A program made the translations under genes and the position numbers. A stretch of 11,492 bases of DNA from an uncultured Actinomyces sp. (lineage in GTDB: Bacteria > Actinomycetota > Actinomycetes > Actinomycetales > Actinomycetaceae): assembly GCA_945949035.1 (NCBI GenBank), contig CAMFDH010000022.1:1-11492 (forward strand), given 5' to 3'. Of this stretch, positions 5,900 to 11,492 are shown piece by piece. Below the pieces are notes generated by a model. The model saw only the letters and a list, made by a program, of their open reading frames with translations. It was not told the DNA's origin and did not search any database. The stretch's first letter is position 1; each line of letters starts with the position of its first letter.

Positions 5900-7094
5900 G
5901 ATGACAGGTTTACCAAGTGCCCTCGTCACCGACAAGACGGTCGTTGCCGAGGACGGTGCCTGGCTGGGACTGCCCCTGCACTACGGCTGGCCGGCTGATG
6001 AGCAGGAGGGGTTTGAGGCCGGGCGGGGTTTCACCTACCTGGGCCCCATCGGCCTCGTCACCGTCTCTGGACCCGATCGACTGACCTGGCTGACAACTCT
6101 TGCCTCGCAGGTTCTGACGGAACTGCAGCCCGGTGAATCGGCAGAGGGACTGCTGCTTGACCCGCAGGGTCACGTCGAGTTTCAGTTTGCCGCCACCGAT
6201 GACGGGGAAACCCTGTGGCTGCTGACCGAACCCCGGTTCGCCGCTGATTTGGCCGCGTTCCTCAAGTCGATGCAGTTCATGCTTCGGGTTGAGGTGACGG
6301 ACCGCAGCCAGTCGTTCGCCACCGTCCTCACCAGCAACCAGAACGAGGCGGCGGCAGAGGTCGTCTCACAGAAGGTGACAGAGCTTGGGGGACGGACCTG
6401 GACAGACCCGTGGCCCGAGGTTGCGGTGGGCGGAGCCCGCTACTTCACGGGGGTTCACCCGGGACGCAACGCCGGGTTCCGGCTCTTTACGGTTCCGGTA
6501 GCCGAGGTCGATGAACTGCTTGAGCTGCTGCTCAGCGGTGGGGTGACAGAGGGGGGAGCAGTGCTGCCCCCGATGCAACCGGTCGGCATGTTTGCGGCGC
6601 AGGCGACCAGGGTCGCGGCGTGGCGCCCCCTGCGGGGTAGCGAGGTCGACGACCGTGCCCTACCCGCGGAACTGGACTGGATGCGCACCGCCATTCACCT
6701 TGAAAAGGGTTGCTATCGCGGTCAGGAATCGGTGGCAAGGATTATCAACCTGGGACGCCCTCCACGCAGACTGGTTTTCCTGCAGCTGGACGGATCGGCA
6801 GAGTCACTGCCCGCTCCGGGGACGGCGGTGGAACTGAACGGGCGCCAGGTCGGCGTCCTCACCTCGGTGGCGCGCCACTGGGAGATGGGACCGATCGCCC
6901 TCGCCCTCGTCAAGAGGACGCTTGATCCTGCGCTGCAGGTCAAGGTCGGTGGGGTAGATGCTGCCCAGGAGCTGATTGTGCCGGTTGAGGGCAGATCCGA
7001 TCACTCGCCAAAGGAACGGCCTGGCGCAGGACTGAAGAAACTGGACCCTGGGAAGCGGGATATTCGCACCACTGGACCGGGGGCTGCACGCTAA
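5892..7094 (+). CDS. ygfZ: YgfZ/CAF17-like folate-binding protein
   Basis: YgfZ/CAF17 proteins are tetrahydrofolate-binding members of the GcvT-fold group that help assemble or repair Fe-S clusters in selected enzymes; cytosolic. The diagnostic motif KGCYRGQE is present at residues 272-279 (K272, C274, Q278, E279 from the ATG at 5892), followed by SVARIINLGRPPRRLVFLQLDG as in the family. The N-terminal GcvT-like part runs from about residue 35 (FTYLGPIGLVTVSGPDRLTWL) to about 150. Length is 400 residues against about 325-370 usual; much of the excess is a hydrophilic Lys/Arg/Gly-rich tail after about residue 365. The start is uncertain: ATGs at 5883, 5892 and 5901 are all in frame, none with a clear Shine-Dalgarno. 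5892 gives an 8-base overlap with the preceding stop, suggesting translational coupling. Co-transcribed with the nitrobindin-like gene. Confidence 0.9.
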   Translation: MTEMTGLPSALVTDKTVVAEDGAWLGLPLHYGWPADEQEGFEAGRGFTYLGPIGLVTVSGPDRLTWLTTLASQVLTELQPGESAEGLLLDPQGHVEFQFAATDDGETLWLLTEPRFAADLAAFLKSMQFMLRVEVTDRSQSFATVLTSNQNEAAAEVVSQKVTELGGRTWTDPWPEVAVGGARYFTGVHPGRNAGFRLFTVPVAEVDELLELLLSGGVTEGGAVLPPMQPVGMFAAQATRVAAWRPLRGSEVDDRALPAELDWMRTAIHLEKGCYRGQESVARIINLGRPPRRLVFLQLDGSAESLPAPGTAVELNGRQVGVLTSVARHWEMGPIALALVKRTLDPALQVKVGGVDAAQELIVPVEGRSDHSPKERPGAGLKKLDPGKRDIRTTGPGAAR

Positions 7095-7187
7095 AGGGTC
7101 ACGGCTTGGGTGATGTTTCGTTACCAAACCGCGACTCAATGGTAAAGAGAGGTGCAAGACTTCATAAAGAGGGGTAGTGTTTTAGCC
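7095..7187 (+). promoter_or_regulatory. Upstream region of the two-component operon, possible leaderless promoter
   Basis: A 93-bp gap more AT-rich than its surroundings. TAGTGT at 7175-7180 fits a TAnnnT -10 and ends 7 bases before the ATG at 7188, which would give a leaderless transcript; no convincing -35 is seen. AAAGAGGGG (about 7167-7174) could instead be a distant ribosome site for that ATG. TTACC (7121-7125) and GGTAA (7141-7145) form a 5-bp inverted repeat, and GTTT/AAAC (7115-7118/7126-7129) bracket the first arm; a regulator could bind here but the evidence is slight. Confidence 0.35.
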
Positions 7188-7859
7188 ATGACTACAGTAC
7201 TTCTCATCGAAGATGACCCTGCTATTGCTGAACCTCTCGCCCGTGCGTTTGGGCGTGAGGGTTATGACGTGCGTTCGCACGGCACCGCCTCGGGTGGCTT
7301 GTCTGAGGTAGAGGAAGCTGACCTAGTTGTTCTTGACCTGGGACTGCCCGATATGGATGGTCTGGACGTAGCACGGGAGATTCGGCGCCGCGGCCTCGAA
7401 ACCCCCATCCTCATCCTGACCGCACGCACCGATGAAGCCGACATGGTGATCGGCCTCGACGCCGGAGCCGATGACTACGTCACCAAGCCGTTCCGTTTGG
7501 CTGAGCTGCTGGCGCGTGTTCGTGCCCTGCTGCGCAGGGGCGGCGGCGAAAGTGCTGACGGCGAACTGACGGCCCAGGATGTCCGGGTCGATATTCCCGC
7601 CCACCGCGCCTACGTTGGGGACCGTGAGCTGTCGCTGACGGCCCGCGAGTTTGAGCTGTTGCGCGTCCTCGTCAAAGAGTCCGGCAACATGGTGTCGCGA
7701 GACGACTTGATGAAAGAGGTCTGGGCGCAGGATCCCCTGGGTTCAACCAAGACCCTGGACATGCACATCTCGTGGCTGCGTCGGAAGCTGGGGGACAACG
7801 TTAACGACCCCCACTACATCACGACGGTGCGGGGCCTGGGCTTCCGTTTCGAAGAGTAG
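7188..7859 (+). CDS. OmpR/PhoB-family response regulator
   Basis: A 223-residue DNA-binding response regulator. The receiver domain (about 1-115) shows the acidic pair Asp9-Asp10 after VLLIE, phospho-acceptor Asp50 in VVLDLGLPDMDG, Thr78 in ILTAR and Lys100 in YVTKPF. The winged-helix output domain (about 130-222) shows LSLTAREFELLRVL, VSRDDLMKEVW, TKTLDMHISWLRRKLGD and ITTVRGLGFRFEE, all typical of the OmpR class. The ATG at 7188 is preferred because it places MTTVLLIEDD at the usual receiver start; an in-frame GTG at 7152 would add 12 residues. The partner histidine kinase starts 41 nt after the stop, so the two are almost surely one operon. Which named system it matches cannot be decided; target genes are unknown. 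All catalytic residues are present. Confidence 0.96.
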   Translation: MTTVLLIEDDPAIAEPLARAFGREGYDVRSHGTASGGLSEVEEADLVVLDLGLPDMDGLDVAREIRRRGLETPILILTARTDEADMVIGLDAGADDYVTKPFRLAELLARVRALLRRGGGESADGELTAQDVRVDIPAHRAYVGDRELSLTAREFELLRVLVKESGNMVSRDDLMKEVWAQDPLGSTKTLDMHISWLRRKLGDNVNDPHYITTVRGLGFRFEE

Positions 7860-7900
7860 AGTTCGGCCTGGAACAGATAACCAACTGAGGCAGGTCAACT

Positions 7901-9223
7901 ATGCGCCGCAGGGCCACCCGGATGATTATGACGGCGGTGCTCGCCGTCATCTTCGTCCTCGGTGTCCCCGCTGCCATCATGGCCGGGGTGCTGGTATGGA
8001 ACACCAACGAGCTGGCGGTTGAGGTTCGCACCCAGACGGTTGCTCGAGCTGTGGACCGGCGACTCAATGACAACGACTTCGTCACGCAGTCGGTAGTCTC
8101 TGCATGGGCCAGTGCCGGAGAGGGCCAGGCGGATGCCTACGTCGTCGTCACGCTGCCCGGGCGCTACAAGGTCGTCTCGGGGGAGCCTCACGGTGGACCC
8201 GTCATCAAGGCGACCTACACCTCCTCCCAGGGGGTTCGGGTTGAGACTGAAGTCAGTGCCAATAAGGCCCTGCGTCAACTAATTGTGGTTGAAGTGCTGA
8301 TTCTGGTGGGGGTCCTGCTGTCGGTCCTGCTCGCCTGGTACCTGGCGAATGTCATGGCCCGGCGCCTGTCCGCCCCACTCATTTACCTGGCCGCCCAGGC
8401 GGAGCAGATTGGGTCGGGACAGGTTCGCGCTCAGGTCAAACCCTCGGGAATCGAAGAGATCGACCTCGTTCAGGAAGAGCTGGTGCGAACGGGCGAGAAG
8501 ATGGCGCGACGCCTGGCGGCCGAGCGGCAGCGTTCCGCGGATGCCTCCCACCAGTTGCGAACCCCCCTCACGGCGCTGTCGATGAGGTTGGAAGAGATCC
8601 AGATGGTCTCTTCCGAAGCAGAGATTCAGGAGGAGGCCGAGGCCGCCCTCGGCCAGGTTGAGCGCCTCACCACCGTGGTCAATGACCTGCTGGACAGCAG
8701 CCGTCGTTCGTCCTCGAACACCGAGGTGGTTCAGGTCCTGGAGGTTTTCAACACGGAGCGGGAAGAGTGGGAACCGCAGTTCACCCAGGCGGGACGCTCA
8801 CTGCTCTTCATTGATGAGGCGGCGCAGCTGGTTCTGGCTGAAGAGGGGAAGCTGGCGCAGATCCTGGCGATTCTCCTCGAGAACTCCCTGCGTTACGGCC
8901 GGGGAACGACGGTGGTGAAGACCCGCAAGGCAGGTTCTTCGCGCGCGGTTCTGCTGGATGTTTCAGATGAGGGCAACGGGATTGACCCCGAGATTGCCGC
9001 GGAGATCTTTGACATGGGCTTCTCCAGCCACGGCTCCTCCGGTATCGGCCTGGCACTGGCCAAGGATCTGGCCAAGTCGATGGGGGCGCGCCTTGAGCTC
9101 TCCTCCCGCAATCCCACCGTATTCACCGTGTCTCTGCCGGCTATCCCGGCCAACTTTGACCCCAACCTTGTTTTGCCCCGGGCCCCGATCGTCTCAGTAA
9201 GCCGTAAGACCCGCAGATTTTAA
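7901..9223 (+). CDS. Membrane sensor histidine kinase
   Basis: A 440-residue HAMP-type sensor kinase, partner of the regulator just upstream. Order: positively charged start (MRRRATR), transmembrane helix 1 (about 8-34), an extracytoplasmic segment of about 90 residues without a domain I recognise, transmembrane helix 2 (about 127-149), HAMP linker (about 150-200), HisKA with phospho-acceptor His217 in ASHQLRTPLTAL, and an HATPase_c domain with N box Asn328 (LLENSLRYG), G1 box Asp356-x-Gly-x-Gly (DEGNGI), F box FDMGF and G2 box with Gly381/Gly383 (SSGIGLALAK). The catalytic set is complete. It ends with about 30 residues beyond the ATPase fold (FDPNLVLPRAPIVSVSRK). The ATG at 7901 has GAGGCAGG (7887-7894) upstream. 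The ligand is unknown; galE and an LCP gene next door make an envelope signal plausible but unproven. Confidence 0.96.
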   Translation: MRRRATRMIMTAVLAVIFVLGVPAAIMAGVLVWNTNELAVEVRTQTVARAVDRRLNDNDFVTQSVVSAWASAGEGQADAYVVVTLPGRYKVVSGEPHGGPVIKATYTSSQGVRVETEVSANKALRQLIVVEVLILVGVLLSVLLAWYLANVMARRLSAPLIYLAAQAEQIGSGQVRAQVKPSGIEEIDLVQEELVRTGEKMARRLAAERQRSADASHQLRTPLTALSMRLEEIQMVSSEAEIQEEAEAALGQVERLTTVVNDLLDSSRRSSSNTEVVQVLEVFNTEREEWEPQFTQAGRSLLFIDEAAQLVLAEEGKLAQILAILLENSLRYGRGTTVVKTRKAGSSRAVLLDVSDEGNGIDPEIAAEIFDMGFSSHGSSGIGLALAKDLAKSMGARLELSSRNPTVFTVSLPAIPANFDPNLVLPRAPIVSVSRKTRRF

Positions 9224-9262
9224 GGACCTCGAAGTCCCCCGAGAGAAGAAAGAAATAGAAGC

Positions 9263-10255
9263 ATGAGCATTTTGGTTACAGGCGGCGCCGGCTACATCGG
9301 CGCACACGTTGTCCGCCTGCTGCAGGAACGCGGCGAGGAGGTCATTGTTGTCGATGACCTGTCGACCGGCTCGGCATCTCGCATTGGTGATGCGCAGCTG
9401 GTTGAGATTGATCTGGCTAGTGATGCGGCCTACCGCGTCCTCACCGACCTCATGATTGACAAGGATGTCGACTCTGTCATTCATTTCGCTGCCAAGAAGC
9501 AGGTTGGCGAGTCGGTGGAACGTCCGGCGACCTACTACCACCAGAACATTGGCGGCCTCGCCAACCTGTTGCGCGCCATGTTCGACGCTGGCGTTCACGA
9601 GATGATCTTCTCCTCCTCCGCTGCGGTCTACGGACTGCCGGACGTGGACATGGTGACCGAGGACGTGGCGAAGAAGCCGATCAACCCCTACGGCGAAACC
9701 AAGCTGATCGGTGAGTGGATGCTGGCTGACTGCGCGACGGCCTGGGGGCTGAAGAGCATCGCCCTGCGCTACTTCAATGCGGCTGGGACGGGCTGGGCTG
9801 ACCTGGAGGATCCGGCGGCCCTAAACCTGGTGCCGATCATTCTCAACCGCCTGCGCGCCGGTAGGGATCCGGTTGTTTTCGGGGATGACTACGACACCGC
9901 TGACGGCACCTGCGTGCGCGACTACATCCACGTCATGGACCTGGCCAACGCGCACCTGCTCGCCCTCGACGCCCTGCGGGACGGCCGCGCGCAGCACCCG
10001 GCCTACAACGTGGGCACGGGAACCGGCTCATCGGTCTTTGAGGTCGTGCAGGGGATCCGCGATATTTCGGGTTGGGACTTCCCGGTTGAGGTCGCGGGAC
10101 GCCGCGCAGGTGATCCGGCCTACCTGGTCGCCGACTCCTCACGCATTGAGGCAGACATGGGCTTCCAGGCCCAGTTTGGTCTGGAAGACATTCTGCAGTC
10201 TGCCTGGGACGCGAATCAGGCTGGCAAGAAGCCGGTCAAGGTTCCCACCGAGTAG
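9263..10255 (+). CDS. galE: UDP-glucose 4-epimerase
   Basis: Interconverts UDP-glucose and UDP-galactose using tightly bound NAD+; feeds galactose metabolism (Leloir pathway) and galactose-containing envelope glycans. At 330 residues it has normal family length. The NAD-binding Rossmann motif GGAGYIG is at 7-13, FSSSAAVYG (Ser117-119) carries the catalytic Ser, and the Tyr143-x-x-x-Lys147 pair lies in NPYGETK. LRYFNAAGT, VRDYIHVMDLANAH and YNVGTGTGSSVFEVV are typical of GalE rather than of GDP-sugar dehydratases or RmlB. The ATG at 9263 is preceded by a weak purine-rich stretch (about 9241-9258) as ribosome site. It follows the kinase stop by 39 nt in the same direction, so read-through from the two-component operon is possible. 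It ends 7 bp from the stop of the convergent LCP gene. Exact substrate range (for example UDP-GlcNAc) cannot be told. Confidence 0.95.
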   Translation: MSILVTGGAGYIGAHVVRLLQERGEEVIVVDDLSTGSASRIGDAQLVEIDLASDAAYRVLTDLMIDKDVDSVIHFAAKKQVGESVERPATYYHQNIGGLANLLRAMFDAGVHEMIFSSSAAVYGLPDVDMVTEDVAKKPINPYGETKLIGEWMLADCATAWGLKSIALRYFNAAGTGWADLEDPAALNLVPIILNRLRAGRDPVVFGDDYDTADGTCVRDYIHVMDLANAHLLALDALRDGRAQHPAYNVGTGTGSSVFEVVQGIRDISGWDFPVEVAGRRAGDPAYLVADSSRIEADMGFQAQFGLEDILQSAWDANQAGKKPVKVPTE

Positions 10256-10262
10256 CTGAGTC

Positions 10263-11492
10263 CTAGTCGCCGATCTGGTTCATATCGGCCTGGGTCAGAG
10301 TGCCGTTCGCCATGTTCTCAAAGAACTGGGGGACGGCATTCTCGTCCCACAGCATGACCGAGCCCACCTCGTTGGAGGCGTTCACAGAGGCGATGGGGGG
10401 AACCCCCACCAGTCCGTCGGCGGTGGCCTTGCGCATCGCCAGCATCAGCTGGGCGACGTTGAAGATGTTGGTGTGGTTGCCGACGGTGAGCGCATTGGCC
10501 GCGGCCTCAGAGAGCCGGTACTGCTTGACCGGGTTGATGAACACCGCTGGGCTCAGCGCCTCGGAGACAACTGCGTTCATGACCTGGCGCTGTCGCTGCT
10601 GTCGTCCCACGTCCCCCGTGGGATCCGAATAGCGCATACGGCTGAATGCCAGGGCTTCCACGCCACCGACGCGGTGGCAACCTGCGGTCCACTCCATACC
10701 TGAGAACTCGTCGGAGACATCGGCGTCCCAGCACAGTTCCACGCTGCCGAGGGCATCGATTGTTTCGGTCACCCCGGCCATGCCGATCTGGACGTAGTGG
10801 TCGACGTGCAGGCCGGTGGCTTCCTCTACGGTTTCGATCAGCAGTTGGGGGCCGCCGTAGGCGAACGCCGCGTTCAGCTTTGACATCCCGTAGCCCGGAA
10901 TATTGACATAGGAGTCGCGGGGGAGGGAGACCATTGAGGCCTGTCCGTTGGGAGCCTTGTGGACCAGGATGGTTGAGTCTGAGCGCTGTCCCTCTGTGGG
11001 GTCATCCGGGTTCCACCCCTCACGGGAGTCTGATCCCGCAAACAGGTAGGTGGTACCCCGGGTGTCAGCCGAGGTTGAGGTCGCCTCAACCCGCTCCATT
11101 CCCGAGTTGGTGTTCCACACCAGGAAGCTGGGCCACGCGATCAGGATGACGAGGACGACGGCCAGGGTGGTGAGGACCCTGCGCTTGGTCGAACCGGTTT
11201 TGCGGGGACGCGGCGCTGAGGACCCAGAATTCTGGGGCGGCCGGGGAGTAGAGGGTGGAGAGCCGGCTCCGGAGTTGCCGTACCGCGAGGTGGGCGCCTG
11301 AGCCGGTGCTACGGGAGACTGCTGAACCTTGCGTGCTGGCGCGTAGGCCACGGGCATGGGGGCGGCAATCAGGGTGGGTTCAACAGCTGGCTGCACGGGT
11401 TGAACACGCACGGGAGCAACCGCGGGCGCCGGGGCAGAACGAGCCGGGGTGAAAGAGGGGGGCGCTTCCTGCTGCGGTGGCGTCAGGATGGA
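10263..11492 (-). CDS. LytR-CpsA-Psr (LCP) family glycopolymer transferase, N-terminus beyond window
   Basis: LCP enzymes move glycopolymers from undecaprenyl-phosphate carriers to peptidoglycan or, in some actinomycetes (LcpA of Actinomyces oris), to surface proteins. A single transmembrane helix (about 11115-11177; LTTLAVVLVILIAWPSFLVW) follows a basic stretch, with the catalytic domain outside. Landmarks after it: FAGSDSREG (near 11020-11040), RSDSTILVH, MVSLPRDSYVNIPG, KLNAAFAYGG, a Cys pair in VELCWD and AGCHRV, and FSRMRYSDPTGDVGRQQRQRQV, which carries the conserved Arg/Asp set. A GTG at 11411 could serve as start, but the frame stays open to the window edge with the same Pro/Ala-rich composition, so the true start probably lies beyond. 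At least 105 residues of Pro/Ala/Ser-rich cytosolic tail precede the helix. The stop TAG (10263-10265) faces galE. Confidence 0.93.
   Translation of the reverse strand, partial: SILTPPQQEAPPSFTPARSAPAPAVAPVRVQPVQPAVEPTLIAAPMPVAYAPARKVQQSPVAPAQAPTSRYGNSGAGSPPSTPRPPQNSGSSAPRPRKTGSTKRRVLTTLAVVLVILIAWPSFLVWNTNSGMERVEATSTSADTRGTTYLFAGSDSREGWNPDDPTEGQRSDSTILVHKAPNGQASMVSLPRDSYVNIPGYGMSKLNAAFAYGGPQLLIETVEEATGLHVDHYVQIGMAGVTETIDALGSVELCWDADVSDEFSGMEWTAGCHRVGGVEALAFSRMRYSDPTGDVGRQQRQRQVMNAVVSEALSPAVFINPVKQYRLSEAAANALTVGNHTNIFNVAQLMLAMRKATADGLVGVPPIASVNASNEVGSVMLWDENAVPQFFENMANGTLTQADMNQIGD

Noticed and set aside
9224..9262. GGAC/GTCC repeat after the kinase gene as a terminator
   Set aside because: Only 4 bp of stem and no T-run; too weak to support.
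1..11492. CRISPR array, phage, toxin-antitoxin or defence island
   Set aside because: No direct repeats with spacers, no mobile-element proteins and no small paired genes; coding content is housekeeping.

Overview
The window is compact, GC-rich bacterial chromosomal DNA. The gene set (purA, a limit-dextrin pullulanase, a YgfZ/nitrobindin-like pair, an OmpR-type two-component system, galE and an LCP ligase with a Pro/Ala-rich N-terminus) and the leaderless-looking starts fit a high-GC Gram-positive actinobacterium, most likely in or near the Actinomycetaceae. The lineage is inferred from protein character and is not proven. No phage, transposase, CRISPR array, tRNA or rRNA is visible.

Layout. 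(1) 1-3447, plus strand: the 3' end of purA (adenylosuccinate synthase), then a complete 873-residue cytosolic-looking pullulanase/limit dextrinase 20 nt downstream, probably co-transcribed. (2) 3448-3556: a short convergent gap almost filled by a symmetrical nested inverted-repeat element, an outer stem enclosing two abutting triloop hairpins. (3) 3557-5124, minus strand: an acyl-CoA-dehydrogenase-fold flavoprotein followed by a Nudix hydrolase; stop and start share one base (TAGTG), so they form a coupled operon. (4) 5125-5254: a divergent promoter region with a perfect 10-bp inverted repeat that carries a TACGAT -10-like core on each side. (5) 5255-7094, plus strand: a nitrobindin-like protein without the heme histidine, overlapping a YgfZ/CAF17-like folate-binding protein. 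(6) 7188-9223, plus strand: response regulator and sensor histidine kinase. (7) 9263-10255, plus strand: galE. (8) 10263-11492, minus strand: a LytR-CpsA-Psr cell-wall ligase that runs off the right edge and is convergent with galE, with 7 bp between the stop codons.

How the genes may work together: purA makes the AMP precursor. The pullulanase removes alpha-1,6 branches from glycogen-derived limit dextrins. GalE supplies UDP-galactose for envelope glycans, and the LCP enzyme attaches glycopolymers to the wall or to surface proteins. YgfZ supports Fe-S enzymes. The two-component system may sense an envelope signal, but its targets cannot be read from here. Most of the window is ordinary housekeeping. 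The parts worth a second look are the structured element at 3448-3530, the symmetrical divergent promoter, and several family members lacking a signature residue (flavoprotein, Nudix, nitrobindin-like, PurA). I see no clear candidate for a wholly new multi-gene system.
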